This document shows positions 24,234 through 32,416 of a DNA stretch of 33,745 nt, in pieces. The translations under genes and the position numbers were made by a program. Below the pieces are notes generated by a model that did not search any database, was not told where the DNA came from, and saw only the letters and a list, made by a program, of their open reading frames with translations. Within the stretch, counting starts at the first letter, position 1. Each line of letters begins with the position of its first letter. This DNA comes from Pelagibacterium montanilacus (lineage in GTDB: Bacteria > Pseudomonadota > Alphaproteobacteria > Rhizobiales > Devosiaceae), in the NCBI RefSeq assembly GCF_003992665.1, contig NZ_RZMX01000042.1:1-33745 (forward strand), written 5' to 3'.

Positions 24234-25529
24234 TCAAAGCCCTCCCAGTCCGAGCAGCCGCGGCAGGGCTTCGCTCAGTGCCGGTATCGCCACGATCAGT
24301 GCGGTCAGGAATATCTTGATGAGAATGAAAGGCCACGCGTATTTTGTGATCTCGACGACCGACATTCGTCCGACCAGTGACGCGGTGAGCAGCGTTCCGC
24401 CGAAGGGCGGCGTCAGATGTCCCACGCCCAGTGCGGAGACGATGATCATCGCCGTTTGAATCTCACTAAATCCAAGTTCGAGGGTGAAGATCGGGATGAT
24501 GATCGGCCCAAGCAGCAGGATGTTGGAGTTTCTGTCGATGAACATGCCGCCGATCAGCAGCACGACCACGATCAGCGCAACGATTCCGAACGGCTCCTGG
24601 GTGATTTGCAGCAGGAATTCCACCACCTGCTGGGGCACGTTCCGCCGCACCACGACATAGGAAAACATGGCGGCGGCGCCCACTAGGATGGTAATGGCAG
24701 CGCTGGTTATCGCGGTTGAGCGCAGGATCTCGATGAGTTGTTTGAGGCTGATGGTGCGGTAGACGAAAACCGTCAGGATCAGCCCGTATGCCACCGCAAC
24801 CGATGCGGCCTCAGTGGCGGTAAAGAAGCCGCCGAGAATGCCGCCAACCACGATGATCGGCATTCCCAGAGGTACGAGGGCCCGCCGCAGCGCTAGGAAT
24901 GTCTTGTCGAGCCCCACCCACATGGCTGTTGGCACGCCGTATTTGGTGACCATGATCAGGGTGACGACAGCAAAGAGCACGCTCATCAAAAGTGCGATCG
25001 AGAGGCCCGCGGCAAACAGTGCGCCGATTGAAACGCCGAAGGTTGAACCGTAAAGGATCAGGACGATGCTGGGCGGAAACAGCGGGGAGAGGGTGGCCGA
25101 TGCCGCGGTAAGAGCGCCCGCAAATCCTCTCGGATAGCCTTCCTTTTCCATCGCCGGGATCATGACCGGACCCATGGCCGCCACATCGGCATAAGCCGAC
25201 CCCGAGATGCTCGCGAACATCAGGCTCGAGGCAATATTGACTTGCGCGAGGCCTGCCTTGAAATGGCCCACGAGGGCGCGTGCGAAATCCATGAGCCGAT
25301 CAGTCAGCCCGCCACGGGACATGATCTCGCCGGCAAGCAGGAACAGTGGGATGGCAAGAAAGGTGAAGGACGTCAGTCCCTCGAACATGCGCCCGACCAT
25401 GACAACCATGGTCGATTCCCGGCCGGTCTCCAGATAATGGATGATGGCTGCGCCGCTCATGGCCATGAAGATCGGCGCACCGACAACGATCATGCCCAGA
25501 AGGGCAGCAAAGATTAGCACGACGATCAT
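24234..25529 (-). CDS. dctM: TRAP transporter large permease (DctM)
   Basis: This 431-residue large subunit has about 12 hydrophobic segments and carries out sodium-coupled solute import with DctQ and DctP. Family blocks are FLAIPLFLLAGEIMSRGG near residue 60, ISGSAYADVAAMGPVMIPAM near 110 and ATLSPLFPPSIVLILYG near 145. GGAG lies six bases before ATG 25529. The gene follows dctP after a hairpin. Confidence 0.95.
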   Translation of the reverse strand: MIVVLIFAALLGMIVVGAPIFMAMSGAAIIHYLETGRESTMVVMVGRMFEGLTSFTFLAIPLFLLAGEIMSRGGLTDRLMDFARALVGHFKAGLAQVNIASSLMFASISGSAYADVAAMGPVMIPAMEKEGYPRGFAGALTAASATLSPLFPPSIVLILYGSTFGVSIGALFAAGLSIALLMSVLFAVVTLIMVTKYGVPTAMWVGLDKTFLALRRALVPLGMPIIVVGGILGGFFTATEAASVAVAYGLILTVFVYRTISLKQLIEILRSTAITSAAITILVGAAAMFSYVVVRRNVPQQVVEFLLQITQEPFGIVALIVVVLLIGGMFIDRNSNILLLGPIIIPIFTLELGFSEIQTAMIIVSALGVGHLTPPFGGTLLTASLVGRMSVVEITKYAWPFILIKIFLTALIVAIPALSEALPRLLGLGGL

Positions 25530-25557
25530 CTGCCGCTCCGAAGCTCAGCCGAAAGAA

Positions 25558-25583
25558 CGGGCGGGTCCTGACTGACCCGCCCG
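25558..25583 (-). repeat. Hairpin between dctP and dctM
   Basis: CGGGCGGGTC (25558-25567) and GACCCGCCCG (25574-25583) form a perfect ten-pair stem with a six-base loop. On the transcribed strand it is followed by TTCTTTC, so partial termination after the binding-protein gene is plausible. Confidence 0.7.
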
Positions 25584-25597
25584 ACAGGTTGGGAGTA

Positions 25598-26656
25598 TTA
25601 CTCTGCGGACGCCGCTGCGGCTTTGCGTTCGGCGACGCGTTCACGCGTGCGCTCAAGCGCCGCGAGCGTCGCTTCGATATAGTCCGAAGAGACTTCCTGC
25701 TCAATGAACTCGCGGCCAACGGGCTCGGCGATCGCCTGCCATTCCTCGAGTTCGGCGGCGGTCGGCACGTAGACCTCCTTGTCGGCATCATACATCAGAG
25801 CCAGAGCATTATTGCTGTCCTGAAAGCTGACGGCATTGTTGACGGTGGCTGCGATGACCGCCGCCTCGTCCACAGCTTGCTGATACTCGGCCGGCAGCGA
25901 CTGGTAGAACTCGTCATTGGTCAGCAGCCAGAGATATTCGTACATGTGGCCCGTCAGCGTGACGTGATCGGCCACTTCCATCAGACCGGCATCCCAAACC
26001 GATGCCAGGCCGCCTTCGAGCCCGTCGATCAGCCCGCTCTGCATGGCAGAATAGCGCTCGGGCGCTCCAGTCGAGACGATGGAAGCCGCACCGAGCGCGG
26101 AAAAGACTTCCTGGTGCATGGGCACGGTCTGCGTACGCATCTTGATCGCGTGTTCCTCGAGATCGGAAGGTACGCGGATTGGGCCGCGGGTGGTGTACAT
26201 ATGGCGGATGGAATTTTCCATCAGCGAGAGCAGCCGGACTGTCCCGCCCGTGGCCTCGAGCAGTCCGTCCCGGGTCGCCGCGAAATACTCGGGATCGTTG
26301 GGCAAATCCCAGAACACGCTGCGCTCGGTGAACAGGAACGGCCAGCTATGGGTCTGCGATTCCGGGTAGACCCCTGCCACCCCGCCTGCGCCCGGCAGAT
26401 GGAACTCGAGTTCGCCGAGCCGCAACTGGTCGGTGATCTCCCGGTCGCCGCTGCCCAGAGCGCCATGCGGCGTCAGGTTCACGACGAAGTCGCCGCCCGT
26501 TGCACTTTCCACATGAGCCTTGAAGGCCTCTGCTGCCTGGGTCGCATAATTCTGGTGCGGGTGGCCGAACGTTGCCTCGTAGGTCTGTGCCAGCGCTGGG
26601 CCAGCTACCAGCGTCAGTCCGGTCGCGAGCAACAGCGCGTTCGATAGCGTTTTCAT
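25598..26656 (-). CDS. dctP: TRAP transporter substrate-binding protein (DctP)
   Basis: This 352-residue periplasmic DctP-type binding protein captures an organic acid or related solute. The N-terminus MKTLSNALLLATGLTLVAG ends in ALA-Q, giving a Sec signal peptide of 23 residues. The VPSDLEEHAIKMRTQ region with an invariant-type Arg and the YSAMQSGLIDGLEGG segment are characteristic of the family. ATG 26656 is preceded by GGAGGAGTT; a start at 26680 would overlap this site and disrupt the signal peptide. It is the first gene of the TRAP operon. Confidence 0.93.
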   Translation of the reverse strand: MKTLSNALLLATGLTLVAGPALAQTYEATFGHPHQNYATQAAEAFKAHVESATGGDFVVNLTPHGALGSGDREITDQLRLGELEFHLPGAGGVAGVYPESQTHSWPFLFTERSVFWDLPNDPEYFAATRDGLLEATGGTVRLLSLMENSIRHMYTTRGPIRVPSDLEEHAIKMRTQTVPMHQEVFSALGAASIVSTGAPERYSAMQSGLIDGLEGGLASVWDAGLMEVADHVTLTGHMYEYLWLLTNDEFYQSLPAEYQQAVDEAAVIAATVNNAVSFQDSNNALALMYDADKEVYVPTAAELEEWQAIAEPVGREFIEQEVSSDYIEATLAALERTRERVAERKAAAASAE

Positions 26657-26718
26657 TGGGAACTCCTCCATTTCGCTCAAGGCTGTTTTCGCCCTGATCG
26701 TCTCGTTCTATCCAAAAC

Positions 26719-26748
26719 TGCATGCAGTATGCAATATGCAGTATTCAG
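26719..26748 (-). promoter_or_regulatory. Candidate FadR-type operator upstream of dctP
   Basis: The nonamer ATGCAGTAT occurs twice (26722-26730 and 26736-26744), 14 bases apart, with GTATGCAA (26727-26734) between them. The same octamer GTATGCAA is found at 28849-28856 in the other intergenic region of this module. A binding site for one or both FCD-type GntR regulators is inferred. The rest of the 157-bp gap is likely promoter and leader. Confidence 0.5.
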
Positions 26749-26813
26749 ATTGCTGCGCGCGGGCTCGACTTCTCACCCGTCCCTGCGCCCACGCAACGCC
26801 GGGACGGATGGAT

Positions 26814-27593
26814 TTATCGGCCCGTCCAGACAGGCTCTTCTTTGTTGCGGAAGGCCGAGACGCCGATATGGAAATCGGCGCTGCCATAGGCGCGTCCAAT
26901 GAGATCCTCGCCTGCCGCAGCGGCCGAGCCATCGCCGACGCGGGCGATCGCTTCCTTGCTCACTTCCATCGTGATCGGCGCATTGGCGCATACCCGTCGG
27001 GTGATGCGCTCCACCTCCGCCTCTACCTCCGCCGGATCGACGATGCCCATGATGAAGCCGGCTTCCCGTGCCTCCTCGGCCGAGAGGAAATCGCCCATAA
27101 TCAGCATGCGCTTTGCCCGACTGGCACCGAAGCCGTGGACAAGCCGCTGGTAGTTGGGCATCGAAAGGCAATTACCAACCGTTCGCGCAATCGGGACGCC
27201 GAACCGTGTGCCCGGGACCGCGACCCGCAGATCGCACGCCGCGGCGAGGTTCAGGCCGCCCCCGACAGCCCAGGCCTCGATGACCGCGAGTGTGGGGAAG
27301 GGCAGGGACTGAAGGGTGAACGTGTATCGTTCCATCTCCGCCTCATAGGCGATGCCATCGTCAGGTCCGTCGAAATCCTCGAAAATCGAGATGTCCGAAC
27401 CCGCAACGAAACTCTCGCCGCCCTCGCCGCGCAAAACCGCCATGCGCACGCCGGCACGGTCCTTGAGTTCCGCACATATGACGGCGAGGTCGCGGTACAT
27501 GGATTTGGTCATCGCATTGCGCGCATGAGGCCGGTCGAAGCGGATATGGGCGACATCGCCATTCCAGCTCAGGGTAACGCGTCCCTCGCTCAT
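26814..27593 (-). CDS. Crotonase (enoyl-CoA hydratase/isomerase) superfamily protein lacking both usual glutamates
   Basis: This 259-residue crotonase-fold enzyme acts on an acyl-CoA thioester. The oxyanion-hole segments are present (SFVAGSDIS around 61-69 and AVGGGLNLAAACD around 109-121). The two glutamates that add water in classical hydratases are missing: the GGGxE position is N115, and the FGxPE position is I135 in FGVPIARTVGN. The reaction is therefore unlikely to be standard hydration. The start codon overlaps the CoA-transferase stop (ATGA), so its substrate is probably the CoA ester made by that enzyme. Confidence 0.85.
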   Translation of the reverse strand: MSEGRVTLSWNGDVAHIRFDRPHARNAMTKSMYRDLAVICAELKDRAGVRMAVLRGEGGESFVAGSDISIFEDFDGPDDGIAYEAEMERYTFTLQSLPFPTLAVIEAWAVGGGLNLAAACDLRVAVPGTRFGVPIARTVGNCLSMPNYQRLVHGFGASRAKRMLIMGDFLSAEEAREAGFIMGIVDPAEVEAEVERITRRVCANAPITMEVSKEAIARVGDGSAAAAGEDLIGRAYGSADFHIGVSAFRNKEEPVWTGR

Positions 27594-28816
27594 GATCCGA
27601 ACGCACCGTCAGCCTCGAGTTGGTCGAACTCGGCTCCGAGCCCGAGTTCCTCGAGTACGTCCAGATTGTGCTGCCCCAGAAGCGGGGGTGGCATCCGGAC
27701 CTGTTGGGGCGTGCCGGAAAGTTTGACGGGGAAACCCAGCGACCTCACTGGCCCTTCGACCGGATGGTCGATCTCCATGACCATATCCCGTGCCGCGATG
27801 TGGTCAGAGGCAAGGGTCTGGGCATAGTCATAGATCGGGCCGGCGGGAACGCCCGCCGCCAGGAATCGCTCGACCCAGTTCTCTGCCGTATCGGTTGCGA
27901 ACACGGCTTCGAGTTCAGCCACCAGATCGGGCAGGTTTTGCAGCCTGTCGCGGTTCTCGGAAAAGCGCACGTCCTCGAGCAGGTCGGCGCGGTCGATGAC
28001 TGCGCAGAACTGCAGCCAGAGCTTCTGGTTAGCCGCGCCGACCACGAAGTGCCCGTCGCTCGCGGCGAATGCCTGGTAGGGCGCGCTCATCCTGTTGGCT
28101 GTACCCAGCGGTTTGGGCGACTTCCCGGTCGCCCAGAACTCGGTGGTCTCCCAGATCGAAAGGCCCAGACCAGCCTCGAGAAGTGATGCGTCGATATACT
28201 GGCCTTGTCCCGTAGCCTGTCGGCCGATGATGGCGCTCAGAATGGCGTAGGTGGCGATCAGGCCCGCTCCCAGGTCGCCCACCGGAATACCGGATTTGAC
28301 ATGCGGCTGGTCGGGATGGCCCATGGCGCTCATCACGCCGGACATGGCCTGCGCTATCAGGTCGAACCCGGGCCGTTGCGACCACGGTCCTGTCTGGCCG
28401 AATCCGGAAATACTTGCATACACGATGCCGGCATTGAGGGCGCTGAGTGTGAGATAGTCCACGCCCAGCTTCTTGGCCACACCCGGCCGGCTGTTCTCGA
28501 CCACGATGTCTGCAGTGGCCGCCAGCTTGTAGAAGAGCGCTTGTCCCGACTCTGATTTGAGATCGATCGTGACGCTGCGCTTGTTCCTGTTGAGGGCCAG
28601 AAAGCCGGGGCTATCCTCACCCAGCATGCGGAACCCCATCGCCTTGCGCGTCTGATCTCCACCGGTCGGTGGCTCGACCTTGATCACGTCGGCGCCCATG
28701 TCGCCCAACAGCATGCAGCAGAACGGGCCGGCCATTACCTGGCTGAGGTCAAGGACCCGAAGGCCAGCAAGAGGCAGGGGGAGGGCGCGGGCTTCGTCGC
28801 CGTTCTCAGATGTCAT
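27590..28816 (-). CDS. Class III CoA-transferase (CaiB/BaiF family)
   Basis: This 408-residue enzyme transfers CoA between carboxylic acids via enzyme-bound anhydrides. The N-terminal LDLSQVMAGPFCCMLLGDMG and ADVIKVEPP blocks are classical, and the catalytic aspartate is D152 in RPGFDLIAQAMSG. Length is normal. GGAGG lies six bases before the ATG. It heads a two-gene operon with the crotonase-like protein and is divergent from an FCD-type regulator. Activation of the acid imported by the neighbouring TRAP system is the simplest role. Confidence 0.92.
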   Translation of the reverse strand: MTSENGDEARALPLPLAGLRVLDLSQVMAGPFCCMLLGDMGADVIKVEPPTGGDQTRKAMGFRMLGEDSPGFLALNRNKRSVTIDLKSESGQALFYKLAATADIVVENSRPGVAKKLGVDYLTLSALNAGIVYASISGFGQTGPWSQRPGFDLIAQAMSGVMSAMGHPDQPHVKSGIPVGDLGAGLIATYAILSAIIGRQATGQGQYIDASLLEAGLGLSIWETTEFWATGKSPKPLGTANRMSAPYQAFAASDGHFVVGAANQKLWLQFCAVIDRADLLEDVRFSENRDRLQNLPDLVAELEAVFATDTAENWVERFLAAGVPAGPIYDYAQTLASDHIAARDMVMEIDHPVEGPVRSLGFPVKLSGTPQQVRMPPPLLGQHNLDVLEELGLGAEFDQLEADGAFGS

Positions 28817-28846
28817 GGGTCCTCCACAGGCAATCTGCGATCAATC

Positions 28847-28858
28847 TTGTATGCAAAA
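28847..28858. promoter_or_regulatory. Candidate FadR-type operator between divergent CoA-transferase and GntR genes
   Basis: TTGTATGCAAAA (28847-28858) contains the near-palindrome TTGTATGCAA and the octamer GTATGCAA shared with the dctP upstream region. It lies 31 bp before the CoA-transferase start and 75 bp before the regulator start, so it could control both directions. Confidence 0.45.
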
Positions 28859-28932
28859 ATGGAGTGCGTCAATGATATTGGCTATTGGAACTGGATATTG
28901 CGCACAAGAATGCCTTGCGGTAGCGTAGCGGC

Positions 28933-29643
28933 ATGAACGAGACCGACGATGCACATGCGAGCGAGGCAGTCCGGCAGGCCGAGTCGTCACGCGGGCGACG
29001 CGGGACGCTACACGGCGAAGCCACCGACAGGCTTCGCACCATGGTCATCACCGGTGAGTTGCCCCCCGGGATGCGGCTCAAGGAAGTGGCGCTGTGCGAT
29101 CAGTTGGGCGTCTCACGCACTCCCATCCGTGAAGCGTTCCGGACTTTGGCGGCGGAGGGACTCGTTACCCTGCTTCCAAATCGCAGCGTGGTCGTCGCCC
29201 CGCTCGACGAGCGCAACATCGGCTATCTCTACTCGGTGTTCGGTACGCTGGAAGGCCTGGCGGGGGAGCAGGCCTGCGCCAACATCACCGGCGGGGAAAT
29301 TTCTGAAATCGGCGGTCTTCTGAACGAAATGGTTGCGTTGCACGCCCGCAGCGAGCGGGCGGCCTATATGGACATCAATCATCAGATTCACGCCCGCGTG
29401 GTCGAAATCTCTGCAAATCCGGTGCTGCAGTCGATCTGGCGCTCGTTGTTGCCGCGGGTCGAGCGGGCCCGTGCCTTGGCCAACCTCGATCGAGACCGGT
29501 GGACCGAGGCGCTGTTCGAGCATTCCAAGATGTTCGCCGCACTCGCGGCAAGAGACGGGTCGCTTCTCGCGCGGCTGACACGCGAGCACTTCATCAACGG
29601 TCTGCCGGCAAGCGAGCGCGTACGTCGCCCGGATGCCCCATGA
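28933..29643 (+). CDS. GntR family transcriptional regulator, FadR subfamily (FCD domain)
   Basis: This 236-residue regulator has a winged helix-turn-helix at about residues 25-90 (CDQLGVSRTPIREAFRTLAAEGLV). The C-terminal FCD domain contains the ligand/metal-type segments YMDINHQIHARVVEIS and FEHSKMFAALAARD. It is paralogous in architecture to the regulator at 22947 but clearly different in sequence. Its stop overlaps the start of the lactonase-type gene (ATGA), so it is expressed with the degradative genes. Its own ribosome-binding site is weak. Confidence 0.87.
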   Translation: MNETDDAHASEAVRQAESSRGRRGTLHGEATDRLRTMVITGELPPGMRLKEVALCDQLGVSRTPIREAFRTLAAEGLVTLLPNRSVVVAPLDERNIGYLYSVFGTLEGLAGEQACANITGGEISEIGGLLNEMVALHARSERAAYMDINHQIHARVVEISANPVLQSIWRSLLPRVERARALANLDRDRWTEALFEHSKMFAALAARDGSLLARLTREHFINGLPASERVRRPDAP

Positions 29644-30641
29644 ACGAGTTGCACCGCATCGAGGCAGCCGGGCAATCCGGCCGGCGGCGCCTCGAGATCA
29701 TCGATGCCCATCATCATTTCTGGAACATCGAAACCAATTATCACCCCTGGCTGTGCGATGCCCGGCCGATCCCGTTTCGCTATGGGGATTACTCCAGACT
29801 GAAACGAAATTACCTGCCCGACGACTATCGTGCAGACGCCGCGACGTTCGACGTCGCAGGCTCGGTTGCGATCGAAGCCGAGTGGAATCCTGCGGATCCC
29901 CTGGGCGAGTTGCGCTGGCTCGAAGCAGTCGACGACAGGCTTCCATCTGCGATCGTCGCCCAGGCATGGCTCGACCGTCCCGATTTGGGGGAGGTGCTGG
30001 ACGCTTACGCGGCGCATTCCAAGGTTCGGGGCATTCGCCACAAGCCCGTTGTGGCGACCTCACCGGAGCGGATCACGGCCGGCGAGAAGGGCAGCATGGA
30101 TGATCCCGAATGGCGTGCGGGCTTCGCCCGGCTGGCGCCGCTAGGGCTTTCTTTCGACATGCAGGTGCCCTGGTGGCATCTGCGCCAGGCGCGTCGTCTG
30201 GCCGATGATTTTCCCGACACGAGCATCATCATTAATCACACCGCATTGCCGTCCGACCGAAGTGCCCAAGGCCTGGAAGCGTGGCAGCGCGCCTTGCTGG
30301 AGATCGCTCCCGCGCAAAACGTCTTCATCAAGATTTCAGGATTGGGCCTACCCGGCCGGCCATGGTCTGCCGACGACAACGCTCCAATTGTGAGGGCGGC
30401 CATCGATAGCTTCGGCTTCGAGCGGTGCATGTTTGCGAGCAATTTTCCGGTGGACGGTCTGGTCGCTTCGTTTTCCACCATTTTTGATGGCTTTCGCCGG
30501 ATCGTGGCCGATCTTGCACCTGCGGAACAGGCAGCCCTTTTTGCGGGAAATGCCCGGCGAATTTATCGGATCGGGCAGGCGTCCCCACCGGTGAACGATG
30601 AGACCGGGTCCCCATCGGGCGCAACTGACACAGCGAGGTAA
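29640..30641 (+). CDS. Amidohydrolase-2 family protein, sugar-lactonase-like
   Basis: This 333-residue TIM-barrel hydrolase of the group that includes L-fucono-, L-rhamnono- and pyrone-dicarboxylate lactonases has the H-x-H metal motif (H24, H26 in IDAHHHFWN). The following NYHPWLCD segment and the IIINHTALP and FASNFPVDGL blocks at later strands fit this lactonase group. ATG 29640 overlaps the regulator stop. By family it opens a lactone to a hydroxy acid in the cytoplasm, and the adjacent dehydrogenase could oxidise such a hydroxy acid. The actual substrate is unknown. Confidence 0.83.
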   Translation: MNELHRIEAAGQSGRRRLEIIDAHHHFWNIETNYHPWLCDARPIPFRYGDYSRLKRNYLPDDYRADAATFDVAGSVAIEAEWNPADPLGELRWLEAVDDRLPSAIVAQAWLDRPDLGEVLDAYAAHSKVRGIRHKPVVATSPERITAGEKGSMDDPEWRAGFARLAPLGLSFDMQVPWWHLRQARRLADDFPDTSIIINHTALPSDRSAQGLEAWQRALLEIAPAQNVFIKISGLGLPGRPWSADDNAPIVRAAIDSFGFERCMFASNFPVDGLVASFSTIFDGFRRIVADLAPAEQAALFAGNARRIYRIGQASPPVNDETGSPSGATDTAR

Positions 30642-30646
30642 ACGAC

Positions 30647-31540
30647 GTGCAGATGTCTCAGCCGGAAAAACCCTATGCCCTTGGCTTTCTCGGCCTGGGT
30701 ATCATGGGCCAGCCGATGGTCGAACGGCTGATCTCGAGGGGATGGACCGTTACGGTCTGGAACTACGAGCCCGAACTGAAGGCCTGGGCCGAGAGCGTCG
30801 GCGCGGTCTGGGCCGAAACACCAGCCCAGGTGCGCGAAAGAAGCGACGTCGTCCTGATCTGCGTCCTCCATGCCAAGGCGGTGGAGAACTGCTGCTTCGG
30901 GCCCGGGGGGCTCGCGAGGGCATCCACGGGGGCGGCGACCGTCGTCGACTGTTCCACCATGAACCCGGACAAGGCCATCGCGCTTTCTGCAGCGCTCAAG
31001 GAGCGAGCAGGAATGGCATGGATGGACGCGCCGATATCGGGAGGGCCCGAGCCGGCGGCCGAGGGCAAGCTTACCCTGATAGCAGGAGGCGATCAGGATC
31101 TTTTCGACAGGCTCAAGCCGATCTTCGACGATCTGGCCACCAATTCGACGCTGATGGGCCCCATCGGGAGCGGGCAGGCCGTCAAGGTGATCAACCAGGC
31201 GATCGTAGGGACGTCTTATACGTTGATGGCCGAGGTGCTGGCGATCGCCAAGGCTGCGGGAATCGAGCCGGACCGCCTTCCCGATTGCCTTGCAGGAGGG
31301 CTCGCTGACAGTCAGATCCTGCAGCGTATCTATCCTCAGATGGCCCATCGGGATTACCAACCCCCGAAAAGCTACGCGCGCCAGCTCAACAAGGACATGC
31401 AGAACATCGGGGTGTTCGTGGAGCGGCTCGGTCTGGAGCTTCCGCTGCTCGACGCGGCCATTGCCCGCTACGATGCGTATGTAGCCGAAGGCAACGAGCT
31501 CAAGGACAGCGCCTCGATCGCCACCTTCTACGACCGCTAG
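30647..31540 (+). CDS. NAD(P)-dependent 3-hydroxyisobutyrate-dehydrogenase-family enzyme
   Basis: This 297-residue beta-hydroxyacid dehydrogenase oxidises a 3-hydroxy acid or reduces a semialdehyde such as tartronate semialdehyde. The Rossmann loop GLGIMG (16-21), the substrate loop DAPISGGPEPAAEG (128-140) and the catalytic K180 with N183 in GSGQAVKVIN are present. I choose GTG 30647, because GAGG lies eight bases upstream; the ATG at 30653 is the alternative. The stop codon TAG is formed at the junction with the IS5-type element. Replacing the element by its TA target would give TAA, so the protein is unchanged by the insertion. Confidence 0.88.
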   Translation: MQMSQPEKPYALGFLGLGIMGQPMVERLISRGWTVTVWNYEPELKAWAESVGAVWAETPAQVRERSDVVLICVLHAKAVENCCFGPGGLARASTGAATVVDCSTMNPDKAIALSAALKERAGMAWMDAPISGGPEPAAEGKLTLIAGGDQDLFDRLKPIFDDLATNSTLMGPIGSGQAVKVINQAIVGTSYTLMAEVLAIAKAAGIEPDRLPDCLAGGLADSQILQRIYPQMAHRDYQPPKSYARQLNKDMQNIGVFVERLGLELPLLDAAIARYDAYVAEGNELKDSASIATFYDR

Positions 31541-32383
31541 GGTTGAACCCAATCAGAATGTTGAACGTGTTTAGCAAATCAGATTCTCTGTGTGCGAGGG
31601 CATTTGGAGGCAAAGATGAGCGGGCATTTCTGGCTGAACCACGAGGCGTGGGCGGCGATCGCGCCGCATCTTCCAATGAACCAGCCAGGCGCTCGCCGCA
31701 CTGATGAACGCCGAGTTATAAGTGGGATCATTCATGTGCTGCGGTCGGGTTGCCGGTGGCAGGACTGTCCTGCCTGCTACGGGCCGCCCACGACAATCTA
31801 CAACCGCTTCCACCGATGGTCGGCGCGCGGAGTATGGCGGCGGTTGTTTGACGCCCTGGTGCAAGCGAGTGATCGCGATATCAATATGATCGACAGCACC
31901 ACGGCCAAGGCCCATCGATCGGCAGCGGGCGGAAAAGGGGGGGCGGATGGCGAGGCAATCGGCCGCTCGCGAGGCGGCAGATCGACAAAAATCCATGCTG
32001 CTGTCGATAGTCGCGGCCGTCCTCTCGCGCTCAAGATAACGCCAGGGCAGCGAGGTGACGCGCCCGTTGCCATACCGCTGCTCGCAACCCTGCCTCCCAA
32101 CCGCCTATGCGCCGCCGATACGGCCTATGACAGCAATGCCCTGCGCAACCTTCCTCATCGCGCGGGGCACCCAGCCGGTGATCCCCAACAATCGAACTCG
32201 AACCCATATCCAGCCGTTCGATCCTGAAGCCTACAAGCGTAGAAACATCATCGAACGCACCTTTTGCCGCGTCAAGGATTGGAGGCGCGTTGCCACCCGA
32301 TATGACAAGCTCGCGACAAACTTCACAGCGACCCGCCAAATAGCCGCAATAATCTTATGGTGGGTTTGATTGAGTCTCGATCC
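31540..32383 (+). mobile_element. IS5-family (IS427-type) insertion sequence, 844 bp
   Basis: The ends are imperfect inverted repeats: GGGTTGAACCCAATCA at the left against GGATCGAGACTCAATCA (reverse complement of the right end), differing at a few positions and by one gap. TA flanks both sides (31538-31539 and 32384-32385), consistent with a TA target duplication. The size and encoded transposase fit the IS427 group. The insertion lies exactly in the stop codon of the upstream dehydrogenase gene. Confidence 0.8.
31616..32369 (+). pseudogene. IS5-family transposase, frameshifted
   Basis: ATG 31616 has GGAGG five bases upstream. The first frame runs to a stop at 32225-32227 and contains the catalytic D93 (NMIDSTTAKAH) and D168 (AADTAYD). 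The rest of the DDE domain, with the catalytic E in NIIERTFCRVKDWRRVATRYD, lies in the +1 frame up to 32369. The break is at about 32148-32152, where ACCTTCC seems to have one base more than needed for the expected NFLIARG continuation. This looks like an inactivating single-base insertion. A programmed frameshift, known in some IS5-group elements, cannot be ruled out. Confidence 0.8.
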
Positions 32384-32389
32384 TAAAGC

Positions 32390-32416
32390 GTTTCCAGAAA
32401 AAGTGGAAACAATTTT
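32390..32416 (+). terminator. Terminator displaced from the dehydrogenase gene by the IS5 insertion
   Basis: GTTTCCA (32390-32396) and TGGAAAC (32404-32410) form a perfect seven-pair stem with a seven-base loop, followed by AATTTT. With the 844-bp element removed it would lie five bases after the reconstituted TAA stop of the dehydrogenase gene, so it is probably that gene's original terminator. Confidence 0.65.
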
